NCBI RefSeq assembly: GCF_013391405.1
Contig: NZ_JACBFD010000003.1
Coordinates: 1-64,000, forward strand
Length of the DNA: 64,000 bases
Reading direction: 5' to 3'
Source: Staphylococcus sp. GSSP0090
Lineage (GTDB): Bacteria > Bacillota > Bacilli > Staphylococcales > Staphylococcaceae
Shown here: positions 18,480 through 30,838 of the stretch, piece after piece
How the letters are laid out: each line of letters begins with the position of its first letter
Position numbering within the stretch: the first letter of the stretch is position 1
The notes under the pieces: model-generated
What the model was told of the DNA's origin: nothing
Seen by the model: the letters and a program-made list of their open reading frames with translations, nothing else
The model's database searches: none
Made by a program: the position numbers and the translations under genes

Positions 18480-19340
18480 ATGTTTATAAAGAAAAATTTT
18501 GAAAATATTACCGTTCAAGTTTATGAAGAAAAATATAAACAATCTTTATATGATTTCAAATTAAGTGAAAGACAGCAGATTTATTCATCATTACCTAAAG
18601 ATGTATTAGATGATGCAATCAATGATGAAGATAGAATTGCGAATATTGCACTAAATGATGAAGGTGAAGTCGTTGGTTTCTTTGTCTTGCATCAGTACTA
18701 TCAACATGAAGGTTATGATACACCCAACCAAGTTATATATGTGAGATCGTTATCCGTCAATGAAGACTATCAAGGTTATGGCTATGGTACAAAAATGATG
18801 ATGTATCTGCCTAAATATGTACAGACACTTTTTCCGAATTTCAACCACTTGTATTTAGTGGTGGACGCTGAAAACAAAGGGGCTTGGAATGTCTATGAAC
18901 GTGCGGGCTTTATGCATGCTGCTACAAAAGAAGAAGGTCCGATTGGTAAAGAACGATTGTATTACCTTGATCTAGATTCTAAACATGTCTCTTCTTTAAA
19001 ATTAAAACCAAATACAGAAGAACAACCATTTAATATTCATATTATTGATTTAATTAAAGATGACAATAAGGTAGGATTTATAGCTATTGAACGGCATAAA
19101 GATCGAATGAATATTTCTTCGATTGAAGTAAACAAGGAAGCGCGTCATCACGGCATTGCTGAAAGCGCATTGAGACAATTATCTACATATGTACGGAAAC
19201 ATTTTGAGGATGTAAAGCTATTGACAATCACTTTGTATGGTGAGAATAATGAGTTGAAACCGTTATGTATTAACAGTAATTTTGTTGAAATCGATGCCGC
19301 AGCGGATTATATTGTTTTTGAAAAATATATAAATTACTAA
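18480..19340 (+). CDS. GNAT acetyltransferase with a second GNAT-like half
   Basis: 286 residues. Residues about 50-150 form a normal GNAT domain with YQGYGYGTKMM as the acetyl-CoA loop and NVYERAGF at the end. Residues about 165-285 look like a second GNAT fold (SSIEVNKEARHHGIAESALR), in which the acetyl-CoA loop is altered to RHHGIAESA. Such tandem proteins usually keep one working site. The substrate is unknown. ATG at 18480 has a weak AGGGG upstream. Confidence 0.82.
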   Translation: MFIKKNFENITVQVYEEKYKQSLYDFKLSERQQIYSSLPKDVLDDAINDEDRIANIALNDEGEVVGFFVLHQYYQHEGYDTPNQVIYVRSLSVNEDYQGYGYGTKMMMYLPKYVQTLFPNFNHLYLVVDAENKGAWNVYERAGFMHAATKEEGPIGKERLYYLDLDSKHVSSLKLKPNTEEQPFNIHIIDLIKDDNKVGFIAIERHKDRMNISSIEVNKEARHHGIAESALRQLSTYVRKHFEDVKLLTITLYGENNELKPLCINSNFVEIDAAADYIVFEKYINY

Positions 19341-19449
19341 ATGCGATTGCGAAATCAGGAATTGTCATTTATAATTTACATTTGTTATTATTACTTATGT
19401 TAAACTTAGTACTGATTTGGATAAACGCCTTTGAAAGGAAGAATAAATA

Positions 19450-19995
19450 ATGAGAATTCAAGATTACACAAAAGAAATGGTTGATGAGAAATCATTTATC
19501 GATATGGCATATACGTTGTTAAATGAAAAAAATGACACGATGAACCTATATGACATTATTGATGAATTTAAAGCGCTTGGACATTATAAAGATGATGAAA
19601 TCGAAAATAGAATTGTACAATTCTATACTGATTTAAACACTGATGGTCGTTTTTTAAATGTTGGAGAAAATATTTGGGGCTTACGTGATTGGTATTCAGT
19701 TGCAGATATTGAAGAAAAAATTGCGCCAACAATTCAAAAATTTGATATTTTAGACGACGATGATGAAGAAGATAAAAACTTAAAATTACTTGGTGAAGAT
19801 GAAGCTGATGACGATGACGATATCCCAGCAGTTACAGATGACCAAGAAACATTAAATGATCCAGAAGATCCAGAAGATGACGATGTTGATGAAGATCTCA
19901 ATGAAACAGACATCGTTATTGATGAAGAGGATGAAGATTTAGACGAAGAAGATGAAGAAGAAGAATTTGAAGACGAAGAAGAAACAGAAGAATAA
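19450..19995 (+). CDS. rpoE: RNA polymerase delta subunit
   Basis: 181 residues. The N-terminal 90 residues are the HARE-HTH fold ([25 protein letters not shown]). Residues 98-181 are an almost purely Asp/Glu disordered tail. Delta binds core polymerase, displaces RNA and DNA, and helps promoter selectivity and recycling in Firmicutes. GAAAGGAAG precedes ATG 19450. The pyrG promoter and attenuator follow directly. Confidence 0.96.
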   Translation: MRIQDYTKEMVDEKSFIDMAYTLLNEKNDTMNLYDIIDEFKALGHYKDDEIENRIVQFYTDLNTDGRFLNVGENIWGLRDWYSVADIEEKIAPTIQKFDILDDDDEEDKNLKLLGEDEADDDDDIPAVTDDQETLNDPEDPEDDDVDEDLNETDIVIDEEDEDLDEEDEEEEFEDEEETEE

Positions 19996-20010
19996 TTCTT
20001 TGAGATTTAA

Positions 20011-21924
<1,914 letters not shown>

Positions 21925-21930
21925 TGATTT

Positions 21931-21976
21931 AAGACACACATGTTCGAACCGTAATGTCGATATGTGTGTCTTTTTA
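21931..21976 (+). terminator. Terminator after pyrG
   Basis: A perfect 11-bp stem AAGACACACAT (21931-21941) pairs with 21962-21972, and five T follow the CTG-free 3' arm. Confidence 0.9.
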
Positions 21977-22088
21977 TTTTTCGTACCTCGTCCTTCGTTC
22001 TATTATTTCTATGTGAAATAAGAACATGAACTATTATTAAAATTCGAAATTTAGTCCATTTTCATACATTTAGAATAAAAAAATGAAA

Positions 22089-22144
22089 TAAAAACGCTTA
22101 CAAATATATTGAAGAATGCAAAAGGTATACGACTTTGATATAAT
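22089..22144 (+). promoter_or_regulatory. fba promoter with candidate CcpA (cre) site
   Basis: An extended -10 TGATATAAT is present (TATAAT at 22139-22144). About 36 bp upstream, TAAAAACGCTTACA at 22089-22102 matches the cre consensus TGWAARCGYTWNCA at 13 of 14 positions. This suggests carbon-source control of the aldolase gene. Binding has not been shown. Confidence 0.5.
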
Positions 22145-22188
22145 TAGATTGTAAAAATATGTGCTTAAAGCACCAAGGAGGAACTTTC

Positions 22189-23049
22189 ATGCCTTTAGTT
22201 TCAATGAAAGAAATGTTAATAGATGCAAAAGAAAATGGTTACGCAGTAGGTCAATATAACCTTAATAACTTAGAATTCACTCAAGCAATTTTAGAAGCTT
22301 CTCAAGAAGAGAACGCTCCTGTAATTTTAGGTGTATCTGAAGGTGCTGCTCGATACATGGGTGGTTTCTATACAGTTGTTAAAATGGTTGAAGGCTTAAT
22401 GCATGACAAAGAAATTACTGTACCCGTTGCAATTCACTTAGACCACGGTTCAAGCTTTGAAAAATGTAAAGAAGCAATTGACGCTGGATTTACTTCAGTA
22501 ATGATTGATGCTTCACATGGTTCATTCGAAGACAATGTAGAAATCACTTCTAAAGTTGTAGAATATGCTCATGAACATGGTGTTTCAGTTGAAGCAGAAT
22601 TAGGTACTGTTGGCGGACAAGAAGATGATGTAGTTGCTGACGGCGTAATCTATGCAGATCCTAAAGAATGTCAAGAACTTGTTGAAAAAACAGGTATCGA
22701 CACATTAGCACCAGCATTAGGTTCAGTACACGGACCATACAAAGGTGAACCAAAATTAGGATTTAAAGAAATGGAAGAAATTGGTGCTTCTACAGGTTTA
22801 CCATTAGTATTACATGGTGGTACTGGTATCCCAACAAAAGATATCCAAAAAGCAATTCCTTTTGGTACTGCTAAAATCAATGTAAATACAGAAAACCAAA
22901 TTGCTTCAGCTAAAGCAGTTCGTGAAGCTTTAGACAATGATAAAGAAGTGTATGATCCTCGTAAATATTTAGGACCTGCACGTGAAGCGATTAAAGCTAC
23001 AGTTATTGGTAAAATTAAAGAGTTTGGTACATCTAACCAAGCAAAATAA
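22189..23049 (+). CDS. fba: Class II fructose-bisphosphate aldolase
   Basis: 286 residues, the usual Firmicute FbaA length. It reversibly splits fructose 1,6-bisphosphate in glycolysis and gluconeogenesis with zinc. Motifs: [12 protein letters not shown] (catalytic Asp, zinc His), [13 protein letters not shown] (zinc Glu), VLHGGTGIP and KINVNTE (phosphate). AAGGAGG fits ATG 22189. Monocistronic, between two terminators. Confidence 0.97.
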   Translation: MPLVSMKEMLIDAKENGYAVGQYNLNNLEFTQAILEASQEENAPVILGVSEGAARYMGGFYTVVKMVEGLMHDKEITVPVAIHLDHGSSFEKCKEAIDAGFTSVMIDASHGSFEDNVEITSKVVEYAHEHGVSVEAELGTVGGQEDDVVADGVIYADPKECQELVEKTGIDTLAPALGSVHGPYKGEPKLGFKEMEEIGASTGLPLVLHGGTGIPTKDIQKAIPFGTAKINVNTENQIASAKAVREALDNDKEVYDPRKYLGPAREAIKATVIGKIKEFGTSNQAK

Positions 23050-23093
23050 GCTAACGAGTAACTTTTGATATTTTAAACAGAATGTATCAAATT

Positions 23094-23154
23094 AAGAGAG
23101 TGAGGCGTCGAAATCAAATTCAATTTTTTGATTTCTGCTTCGCTCTCTTTTTTA
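23094..23154 (+). terminator. Terminator after fba
   Basis: A long imperfect hairpin: AAGAGAG (23094-23100) pairs with CTCTCTT (23143-23149) and the inner GAAATCAAA with TTTGATTTC, followed by T6. Confidence 0.88.
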
Positions 23155-23347
23155 TGTTATAATTTGTTAGGTTTGTGCAAAAAAAGCAATTAGGTAAATA
23201 TAGATAACATAAAATTTTTAAAAATAAATCCTTATAATTATGATTTGAATTGCCAAATAATGGGAATTGAAAACAATAGTAAAAAAATTATATGCAAGTG
23301 AAGTCACTTTATTTTATATGAAATAAATTTTAACAAACTGATGTGCT

Positions 23348-23376
23348 TTGCAAACTGTAATAATTTAATTTATAAT
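23348..23376 (+). promoter_or_regulatory. murZ promoter
   Basis: TTGCAA (23348-23353), 17-bp spacer, TATAAT (23371-23376), about 55 bases before the murZ start. A good sigma-A match. The rest of the 382-bp gap after fba holds only its terminator. Confidence 0.65.
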
Positions 23377-23431
23377 GCAAATGATGTTATGGAAGAGAAA
23401 TATTGATTGAAAGGCAAAGGAGAACATACGA

Positions 23432-24691
23432 ATGGCTCAAGAAGTGATTAAAATTAGAGGTGGTCAAACACTTAAAGGTGAAGTGAACAACCACGGTGCT
23501 AAAAACAGTGCAGTAGCAATTATCCCAGCCGCAATTTTAGCTGAAGACAAAGTAACGATAGAAGGCCTTCCAGAAATCTCTGATGTAGAAACTTTAGTAA
23601 GTTTACTTGGGGATTTAAATATTAAGACTGAATTAGATGGTATGACCTTAAACGTAGATCCAAACGAAATTGAAAATGCACCACTACCTAATAACAAAGT
23701 CGAATCTTTACGTGCTTCATATTATATGATGGGTGCTATGTTGGGTAGGTTTAAAAAATGTGTGATTGGCTTGCCAGGTGGTTGTCCATTAGGGCCAAGA
23801 CCAATAGATCAACACATTAAAGGTTTCAAAGCGTTAGGTGCAAAAATTGATGAATCTAGTTCTACATCAATGAAGATTGAAGCGGACAAGTTAACAGGAG
23901 CAAATATCTTTTTAGATATCGTAAGTGTTGGTGCAACCATTAATATTATGCTTGCAGCAGTTCGTGCTGAAGGCCAAACTGTCATTGAGAATGCTGCAAA
24001 AGAGCCAGAAGTAGTTGACGTAGCCAATTTCTTAACAAGCTTAGGTGCAGACATTAAAGGCGCTGGAACAAGTACGATTAAGATTAATGGTGTAGAACAT
24101 TTACATGGTTCACATCATCAAGTGATACCAGATAGAATTGAAGCAGGTACATATATGTGTATCGCAGCTGCATGTGGTGAAGAAATAACAATTAATAATA
24201 TTATTCCAACACATGTAGAACCGCTAACAGTTAAATTAAAAGAGCTTGGCGTTGATATTAAAGTTGACGATGATAGTGCAGTCATTAAACGTAGCACACC
24301 TTATACGAGTGTTGATATCAAAACACTCGTATATCCAGGATTTGCTACAGACCTTCAACAACCTATTACACCATTATTGTTTATGGCAGATGGCGTATCA
24401 TTTGTTACCGAAACCATTTATCCGGCACGTTTTAGACATGTCGATGAATTAAAAAATATGGGTGCAGATATTACAGCAGATGATGGTACAGCAACAATTA
24501 AACCTTCTAAATTAACTGGCGCTGAAGTGTATGCGAGTGATTTACGTGCAGGTGCATGTCTTATTGTAGCAGGCTTATTAGCAGAAGGTGTTACAACTAT
24601 ATATAATGTGAAGCATATTTATCGTGGTTATACTAATATCGTTAGCACTTTAAAATCTTTAGGTGCAGACATTTGGACTGAAGAAGTATAA
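23432..24691 (+). CDS. murZ: UDP-GlcNAc 1-carboxyvinyltransferase 2
   Basis: 419 residues. It transfers enolpyruvate from PEP to UDP-GlcNAc, the first committed step of peptidoglycan synthesis. The fosfomycin-target cysteine is in [20 protein letters not shown] paralogue (murA) lies at 44526. The position between fba and an HxlR regulator matches S. aureus murZ (murA2). AAAGGAG precedes the ATG. Confidence 0.96.
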   Translation: MAQEVIKIRGGQTLKGEVNNHGAKNSAVAIIPAAILAEDKVTIEGLPEISDVETLVSLLGDLNIKTELDGMTLNVDPNEIENAPLPNNKVESLRASYYMMGAMLGRFKKCVIGLPGGCPLGPRPIDQHIKGFKALGAKIDESSSTSMKIEADKLTGANIFLDIVSVGATINIMLAAVRAEGQTVIENAAKEPEVVDVANFLTSLGADIKGAGTSTIKINGVEHLHGSHHQVIPDRIEAGTYMCIAAACGEEITINNIIPTHVEPLTVKLKELGVDIKVDDDSAVIKRSTPYTSVDIKTLVYPGFATDLQQPITPLLFMADGVSFVTETIYPARFRHVDELKNMGADITADDGTATIKPSKLTGAEVYASDLRAGACLIVAGLLAEGVTTIYNVKHIYRGYTNIVSTLKSLGADIWTEEV

Positions 24692-24777
24692 AAAATGTGG
24701 TATAATAAATATACTAAGTAACTAAAGTGTACTTTGTTTAAATGATAATAGAATAAATCGATATTGAGGTGATGACC

Positions 24778-25101
24778 ATGAAGGTATGCCCTTATCTAGA
24801 AGAAACCTTTAAAATAGTAGGTAGAAGTTGGAATGGTCTTATTATTAATTATTTGTCTAGATGTACGGAAAAGTCTGCGCACTTTTCAGATATGAAACGT
24901 GATTTAAAGACGATTACACCACGTGCACTTAGCATAAAGTTAACAGACCTAAGTGAATGGGGACTCGTTGAAAAGAAAGTAGTTTCTACAAGTCCAATGA
25001 ATATTCTGTACCAACTTACAGATAAAGGTGATGCTTTAGCAGCAGCATTAGTGCCAATGGAAAAATGGGCTCAAGATTATATTGAACTCGAAAATAAATA
25101 G
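24778..25101 (+). CDS. HxlR-family transcriptional regulator
   Basis: 107 residues with the HxlR winged helix: KVCPYLEETFKIVGRSWNG, FSDMKRDLKTITPRALS (recognition helix), YQLTDKGDAL. The near-N-terminal Cys (residue 3) is conserved in the family and in some members senses thiol-reactive stress. TGAGGTG is spaced six bases from ATG 24778; GTG 24769 and ATG 24772 overlap that site and are less likely. Targets are unknown. Confidence 0.88.
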   Translation: MKVCPYLEETFKIVGRSWNGLIINYLSRCTEKSAHFSDMKRDLKTITPRALSIKLTDLSEWGLVEKKVVSTSPMNILYQLTDKGDALAAALVPMEKWAQDYIELENK

Positions 25102-25251
25102 TATTTGCATTTTGAAGTAAAAGTGAAATTCAAAAATGCACTAAATGAAAATACATTATCCAATCATAATAAATTTTTATTCATTGTGATTGGATTGTAG
25201 TGTTTAAAGTGATGATATTATTCAATCATTTTCAATTGCTCTGATTTGGGT

Positions 25252-25287
25252 AAGACCAAGAAGTAAATCTACTTCTTGGTCTTTTTT
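25252..25287 (+). terminator. Rho-independent terminator
   Basis: A perfect 14-bp stem AAGACCAAGAAGTA (25252-25265) pairs with 25270-25283 across a 4-base loop and runs into T7. It ends the murZ/HxlR transcript. Confidence 0.93.
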
Positions 25288-25432
25288 TGTACGCAATTTG
25301 AGTATAACTTTCAAATATTTAATCTATCATTCACAGGATATGTGTATTTTAAAAGGTCTATAAAAAAATTGTGTAATATGAACAGAAAACGCTTTATAAC
25401 AACGTTTGTTGCGATTGGTCGTGAGCAGTTAT

Positions 25433-25458
25433 GTTTAAAAAAATGAGATCTCGGTTAG
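25433..25458 (+). promoter_or_regulatory. Candidate sigma-B promoter of the aldehyde dehydrogenase gene
   Basis: GTTTAA (25433-25438), 14-bp spacer, GGTTAG (25453-25458), compared with sigma-B GTTTAA-N12-15-GGGTAT: perfect -35, four of six in the -10. It ends 38 bases before the start codon. A partial cre-like sequence (AGAAAACGCTTTAT, 11 of 14) lies at 25384-25397. Confidence 0.5.
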
Positions 25459-25496
25459 AATAGTATTATCAACACAAGTTAAGGAGTGAATTATTG

Positions 25497-26924
25497 ATGA
25501 GAAATTTCACTAAACAATATATCAACGGAGAATGGGTTGAAAGTACAAGTGGAGAAACACTTGAAGTAATCAATCCTGCAACAGAAGAAGTTGCTGGAAC
25601 GATTGCTAAAGGTAACAAAGAAGATGTAGAAAAAGCTGTAGCAGCAGCTGATGACGTATATTTAGAATTTAGACACACTTCAGTTAAAGAAAGACAAGAT
25701 TTATTAGATAAAATAGTACAAGAATATAAAAATAGAAAAGAAGACTTAATTCAAGCAATTACAGATGAATTAGGTGCACCTTTATCTGTAGCTGAAAACG
25801 TACACTATCAAATGGGCTTAGATCATTTTGAAGCAGCACGCGATGCATTAAATGATTTCCAATTTGAAGAACGTAGAGGCGACGATTTAGTTGTTAAAGA
25901 AGCGATTGGTGTTTCAGGACTTATTACACCTTGGAACTTCCCAACAAATCAAACAGCATTAAAATTAGCTGCCGCTTTTGCTGCTGGTAGCCCAGTAGTA
26001 TTAAAACCTTCAGAAGAAACACCATTTGCTGCTATTATATTAGCAGAAATTTTCGATAAAGTTGGTGTGCCAAAAGGTGTATTTAACTTAGTCAATGGTG
26101 ATGGTCAAGGTGTGGGTAATCCACTAAGCGAACATCCAAAAGTTAGAATGATGTCATTTACTGGTTCAGGCCCAACAGGTTCAAGTATCATGAAGAAAGC
26201 TGCAGAAGATTTCAAAAAAGTATCACTTGAACTAGGTGGTAAATCACCATATATTATTTTAGACGATGCTGATATTGATGGTGCAGCAAGTGCAGCAGCC
26301 GGTAAAGTCGTCTTTAACACTGGACAAGTTTGTACTGCGGGTACAAGAACAATCGTTCCTGCTAGTATAAAAGAAGACTTTTTAACAGCTGTAAAAGAAA
26401 AATTCAGTCAAGTAAAAGTTGGTAATCCTAGAGAAGAAGGTACACAAGTTGGACCAATCATAAGTAAAAAACAATTTGACCAAGTACAAGCCTATATTGA
26501 TAAAGGCATTGAAGAAGGTGCCGAATTATTATATGGCGGTCCTGGTAAACCTGAAGGATTAGACAAAGGTTACTTTGCAAGACCAACTATTTTCAATAAT
26601 GTAGATAATAGTATGACTATTGCTCAAGAAGAAATATTCGGACCAGTTATGTCAGTTATCACATATAACGATTTAGATGAAGCAATCAAAATCGCAAATG
26701 ATACTAAATATGGTTTAGCTGGCTACGTTTATGGTAGTGATAAAGATAAACTTCATAAAGTAGCACGTTCAATTGAAGCAGGTACAGTTGAAATTAATGA
26801 AGCTGGACGTAAACCTGATTTACCATTTGGTGGTTATAAACAATCTGGTTTAGGCCGTGAATGGGGCGACTACGGAATTGAAGAATTCTTAGAAGTTAAA
26901 TCAATTGCAGGCTATTACAAATAA
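25497..26924 (+). CDS. aldA: Aldehyde dehydrogenase (NAD(P)-dependent)
   Basis: 475 residues. ALDH superfamily: [11 protein letters not shown] (cofactor site), [22 protein letters not shown] (general base Glu) and [15 protein letters not shown] (catalytic Cys). It oxidises aldehydes to acids; the substrate cannot be read from the sequence. AAGGAG lies ten bases before ATG 25497; the TTG immediately upstream is less likely. It is monocistronic. Confidence 0.92.
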   Translation: MRNFTKQYINGEWVESTSGETLEVINPATEEVAGTIAKGNKEDVEKAVAAADDVYLEFRHTSVKERQDLLDKIVQEYKNRKEDLIQAITDELGAPLSVAENVHYQMGLDHFEAARDALNDFQFEERRGDDLVVKEAIGVSGLITPWNFPTNQTALKLAAAFAAGSPVVLKPSEETPFAAIILAEIFDKVGVPKGVFNLVNGDGQGVGNPLSEHPKVRMMSFTGSGPTGSSIMKKAAEDFKKVSLELGGKSPYIILDDADIDGAASAAAGKVVFNTGQVCTAGTRTIVPASIKEDFLTAVKEKFSQVKVGNPREEGTQVGPIISKKQFDQVQAYIDKGIEEGAELLYGGPGKPEGLDKGYFARPTIFNNVDNSMTIAQEEIFGPVMSVITYNDLDEAIKIANDTKYGLAGYVYGSDKDKLHKVARSIEAGTVEINEAGRKPDLPFGGYKQSGLGREWGDYGIEEFLEVKSIAGYYK

Positions 26925-26948
26925 TAAGTCGTGTAACATTGTATTTTG

Positions 26949-26982
26949 AAAGCAAGGCAGTCAATCTGTCTTGCTTTTTTAT
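26949..26982 (+). terminator. Terminator after aldA
   Basis: A 12-bp stem AAAGCAAGGCAG (26949-26960) pairs with 26966-26977 with one G-U pair; six T. Confidence 0.92.
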
Positions 26983-27091
26983 ATATTGAAATACATTTTG
27001 TAATTAAATAGGAAATTTGCTATAGTTATAAAAGTAGTAGCATAGTTATTATGTTATTTAAAAAACTTATTTATGAAATGGGTGCAAGATA

Positions 27092-28408
27092 ATGCCTGAA
27101 AAAGTACGAACATCACCTCAGTATGAATCGTTCCACGAGTTGTACAAAAATTACACTACAAAAGATCTCACTCAAAAAGCAAAATCTCTTAAGCTAACCA
27201 ACTATAGTAAACTGAATAAAAAAGAACTTGTGCTTGCGATTATGGAAGCCCAAATGGAAAAAGATGGTAACTATTATATGGAAGGGATACTAGATGATAT
27301 CCAACAAGATGGTTATGGCTTTTTAAGAACAGTTAATTATTCTAAGGGAGAAAAAGATATTTATATCTCAGCTAGTCAAATTCGTCGTTTTGAAATTAAA
27401 CGAGGAGATAAAGTGACTGGTAAGGTTAGAAAACCCAAAGATAATGAAAAATACTATGGTTTATTACAGGTTGATTTTGTTAATGATGAGAATGCAGAAG
27501 AAGTTAAAAAACGTCCGCATTTCCAAGCATTAACACCGTTATATCCAGAAGAACGAATTGCGTTAGAAACGACAAAGCAGAATTTTTCAACTCGAATTAT
27601 GGATTTAATAACGCCAATTGGATTAGGACAACGTGGACTTATCGTTGCACCTCCAAAAGCAGGGAAAACCTCTTTATTAAAAGAAATTGCAAATGCGATT
27701 GCAACGAATAAACCTGACGCAGAGTTATTTGTATTATTAGTAGGTGAACGACCAGAAGAGGTTACTGATATAGAAAGATCTGTAGAAACTGCAGAAGTAG
27801 TTCATTCTACGTTTGATGAACCACCCCAACACCACGTTAAAGTTGCGGAATTATTATTAGAACGTGCGAAACGCTTAGTTGAAATTGGTAAAGATGTCAT
27901 TATATTAATGGATTCTATTACTAGATTAGCACGTGCTTATAACCTTGTTATTCCACCGAGTGGCCGGACATTATCTGGCGGCTTAGACCCAGCATCGTTA
28001 CACAAACCTAAAGCATTCTTTGGTGCAGCTAGAAATATTGAAGCAGGTGGCAGTATGACGATATTAGCTACAGCTTTAGTTGAAACTGGTTCACGCATGG
28101 ATGACATGATTTACGAAGAATTTAAAGGTACTGGGAACATGGAATTACATCTAGATCGTAAATTAGCAGAACGTCGTGTCTTCCCAGCAATTGATATTGG
28201 GCGCAGTTCAACGCGTAAAGAAGAATTACTTATTGATCCAAAAGAATTGGATTCATTATGGCAATTACGCAATATGTTTACAGATTCAACAGACTTTACG
28301 GAAAGATTTGTCCGTAAACTCAAACGCACAGACAACAATCAAGAATTCTTTGAACAGCTACAAAAAGCTGCGAAAGAAAGCACAAAAACAGGGAAGCCGA
28401 TCATTTAA
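27092..28408 (+). CDS. rho: Transcription termination factor Rho
   Basis: 438 residues. An N-terminal SAP-like helical part (KNYTTKDLTQKAKSLKL) is followed by an OB-fold RNA-binding domain (GYGFLRTVNY, DIYISASQIRRF) and the RecA-type ATPase: Walker A PPKAGKTSLL, Walker B VIILMDSITRLARAYN, Q/R loops further on. It is a hexameric RNA-dependent helicase. It lies 144 bp ahead of rpmE2, as in other staphylococci. Confidence 0.97.
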   Translation: MPEKVRTSPQYESFHELYKNYTTKDLTQKAKSLKLTNYSKLNKKELVLAIMEAQMEKDGNYYMEGILDDIQQDGYGFLRTVNYSKGEKDIYISASQIRRFEIKRGDKVTGKVRKPKDNEKYYGLLQVDFVNDENAEEVKKRPHFQALTPLYPEERIALETTKQNFSTRIMDLITPIGLGQRGLIVAPPKAGKTSLLKEIANAIATNKPDAELFVLLVGERPEEVTDIERSVETAEVVHSTFDEPPQHHVKVAELLLERAKRLVEIGKDVIILMDSITRLARAYNLVIPPSGRTLSGGLDPASLHKPKAFFGAARNIEAGGSMTILATALVETGSRMDDMIYEEFKGTGNMELHLDRKLAERRVFPAIDIGRSSTRKEELLIDPKELDSLWQLRNMFTDSTDFTERFVRKLKRTDNNQEFFEQLQKAAKESTKTGKPII

Positions 28409-28552
28409 TTATAAAATGATTTATAGATATCATACCAATATGAGATTTAGGGTTGCGTTTTATATTTATAGACATTATAATTATCAAGTATTGGGTAAAA
28501 AACTCACAAAAAACTCTGTTCCAGATGGTTCAGGGCAAAGGAGCTGAAAATA

Positions 28553-28810
28553 ATGAGACAAAATATTCATCCTGAATATCACAATGTTATCTTTTTAGAT
28601 ACTACTACAGATTTTAAATTCTTAAGTGGTTCAACTAAAACATCATCAGAGACAATGGAATGGGAAGATGGTAACGAATACCCAGTTATTCGTTTAGACA
28701 TTTCATCTGATTCACATCCATTCTACACAGGACGTCAAAAATTCGCTGCAGCGGATGGTCGTGTGGAACGTTTCAACAAAAAATTCGGATTCAAATCAAG
28801 CAACGAATAA
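28553..28810 (+). CDS. rpmE2: Ribosomal protein L31, type B (zinc-free)
   Basis: 85 residues, beginning [19 protein letters not shown]. It lacks the paired cysteines of zinc-binding L31, which defines the type B form that replaces it in zinc shortage. AAAGGAG precedes the ATG. No Zur-box-like palindrome was noticed just upstream, and in staphylococci this seems to be the only L31, so zinc control is not implied. Confidence 0.95.
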   Translation: MRQNIHPEYHNVIFLDTTTDFKFLSGSTKTSSETMEWEDGNEYPVIRLDISSDSHPFYTGRQKFAAADGRVERFNKKFGFKSSNE

Positions 28811-28820
28811 TTGTTGGTAT

Positions 28821-28852
28821 AAGGCATTCTCATTTTATGAGAATGCCTTTTT
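28821..28852 (+). terminator. Terminator after rpmE2
   Basis: A perfect 12-bp stem AAGGCATTCTCA (28821-28832) pairs with 28838-28849, with a run of T into 28852. Confidence 0.93.
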
Positions 28853-29115
28853 ATGTTAAAAAAGAATTACTTCCTATTGTAAATAGATGATGAATGTTTG
28901 TTCTATCAATTTTTTGAAAGAAATGATGTTGGACTCAATGATAGAATTAAATTTAATTTTGTTCATGTAGCTTTATACCATTTTAAAGCTAGGAGAATTC
29001 AGTTTGATGAGTATCCTGTTCGATGAAATTAACTTTAGTTCTATTTCTATAGCACAAAATATTTACATAAATTAACGCAACAAGTTGAAAATATATCCTA
29101 TTTCAAAGTTGAAAA

Positions 29116-29126
29116 TATGATATAAT
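29116..29126 (+). promoter_or_regulatory. Extended -10 promoter of the tdk operon
   Basis: TGATATAAT (TATAAT at 29121-29126) with no clear -35, 37 bases before tdk. The preceding 28853-29110 stretch shows no gene. Confidence 0.5.
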
Positions 29127-29162
29127 GAATCGATTATGTTTTGAAAAAAGGTGGAACGCATA

Positions 29163-29762
29163 ATGTATGAAACTTATCATTCCGGGTGGATTGAATGTAT
29201 TACTGGAAGTATGTTTAGTGGCAAATCTGAAGAGCTTATCCGTCGATTAAGACGAGGACTTTATGCTAAACAAAAAGTAGTTGTATTTAAGCCAGCTATA
29301 GATGACCGCTATCATAAAGATAAGATTGTTTCTCACAATGGCAATGCTATAGAAGCAATTAATATTTCGACAGCAGCTGAGATATTAAAACACGATTTAT
29401 CAGAAGTAGATGTAATTGGAATAGATGAAGTACAATTTTTTGAAAATGGTATTGTACATATAGCTGAACAATTAGCTGAAAAAGGGCATAGAGTCATTAC
29501 GGCTGGTTTAGATATGGATTTTAGAGCACAACCTTTTGAGCCAATGCCGCAGTTGATGGCTGTGAGTGAGGATGTAACAAAACTGCAAGCAGTTTGTGCG
29601 GTTTGTGGTGCATCTTCAAGTCGTACCCAAAGGTTAATTGATGGCAACCCAGCAAAAATAGACGACCCAGTCATTTTAGTAGGTGCAAATGAAAGCTATG
29701 AGCCTAGATGTAGAGCACATCATATTGTAGCGCCTAGTAATACTGAGAAGGAGGAAATGTAG
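29163..29762 (+). CDS. tdk: Thymidine kinase
   Basis: 199 residues, the usual length. It phosphorylates thymidine with ATP in salvage. P-loop [26 protein letters not shown] (Walker B), and the zinc cysteines CAVCGA ... CRAHH. AAGGTGG 9 bases before ATG 29163; the GTG at 29151 is part of that ribosome-site region. It overlaps prfA by one base. Confidence 0.97.
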   Translation: MYETYHSGWIECITGSMFSGKSEELIRRLRRGLYAKQKVVVFKPAIDDRYHKDKIVSHNGNAIEAINISTAAEILKHDLSEVDVIGIDEVQFFENGIVHIAEQLAEKGHRVITAGLDMDFRAQPFEPMPQLMAVSEDVTKLQAVCAVCGASSSRTQRLIDGNPAKIDDPVILVGANESYEPRCRAHHIVAPSNTEKEEM

Positions 29763-30838
29763 TGTTTGATCAATTAGACATAGTAGAAGAAAGATATGAA
29801 CAATTAAATGAATTGTTAAGTGATCCTGATGTCGTAAATAATCCAGATAATTTGCGTAAATATTCAAAGGAACAGGCAGAATTACAAAAAACAGTAGACG
29901 TATATCGCGATTATAAACAAACTAAAGAAGATATTTCTGAAGTGGAAGAAATGTTACGTGATACAAAAGATAGTGATGAAATTGAAATGTTGAAAGAAGA
30001 ACAGCAAACACTTCAAAATAAAGTGCCTGAATTAGAAGAAGAACTTAAATTCCTATTGATTCCTAAAGATCCTAATGACGACAAAGATGTTATTGTGGAA
30101 ATTCGTGCTGCAGCAGGCGGAGACGAGGCAGCCATTTTTGCAGGGGACCTATTTAGAATGTATTCAAAGTATGCTGAAGCGTTAAATTATAAGACAGACA
30201 TTGTAGAAGTTACCGAAAGTGATCATGGCGGTTATAAAGAAATAAGTTTTTCTGTTTCTGGAAATGGTGCTTTCAGTAAATTAAAATATGAGAATGGTGC
30301 ACATCGTGTGCAACGTGTTCCTGAAACTGAGTCAGGTGGCCGTATCCATACGTCAACAGCGACAGTTGCTGTACTACCTGAAGTGGAAGATGTTGAAATA
30401 GAAGTTCGTAATGAAGATTTGAAAGTTGACACATATCGTTCAAGTGGTGCAGGTGGTCAGCACGTCAATACAACAGATTCTGCCGTACGTATCACACATA
30501 TTCCAACAGGTGTTATTGCGACATCTTCAGAAAAATCACAAATTCAAAACCGTGAAAAAGCACTTAAAGTATTAAAAGCGCGCTTATTTGATATGAAATT
30601 ACAAGAAGAGCAACAAAAATATGCTGCTCAACGTAAATCAGCAGTTGGAACAGGCGATCGTTCAGAACGTATTAGAACATATAACTACCCACAAAGTCGT
30701 GTAACAGATCACCGTATAGGTTTAACTTTGCAAAAATTAGACCAAATTATGGAAGGTAAATTGGACGAAATTATTGATGCTTTAACGTTAGCTGAACAAA
30801 CGGATAAATTGAAAGAATTAAATAATGGTGAATTATAA
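29762..30838 (+). CDS. prfA: Peptide chain release factor 1
   Basis: 358 residues. It reads UAA and UAG stops. The GGQ loop is in [20 protein letters not shown], and is the substrate of PrmC encoded next. GTG start overlapping the tdk stop (TAGTG), with AAGGAGG upstream. It overlaps prmC by 14 bases, so translation is coupled. Confidence 0.97.
   Translation: MFDQLDIVEERYEQLNELLSDPDVVNNPDNLRKYSKEQAELQKTVDVYRDYKQTKEDISEVEEMLRDTKDSDEIEMLKEEQQTLQNKVPELEEELKFLLIPKDPNDDKDVIVEIRAAAGGDEAAIFAGDLFRMYSKYAEALNYKTDIVEVTESDHGGYKEISFSVSGNGAFSKLKYENGAHRVQRVPETESGGRIHTSTATVAVLPEVEDVEIEVRNEDLKVDTYRSSGAGGQHVNTTDSAVRITHIPTGVIATSSEKSQIQNREKALKVLKARLFDMKLQEEQQKYAAQRKSAVGTGDRSERIRTYNYPQSRVTDHRIGLTLQKLDQIMEGKLDEIIDALTLAEQTDKLKELNNGEL

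Noticed and set aside
28176..28547. 123-codon frame overlapping the rho 3' end
   Set aside because: Out-of-frame reading of rho with no ribosome site; its composition is not protein-like.
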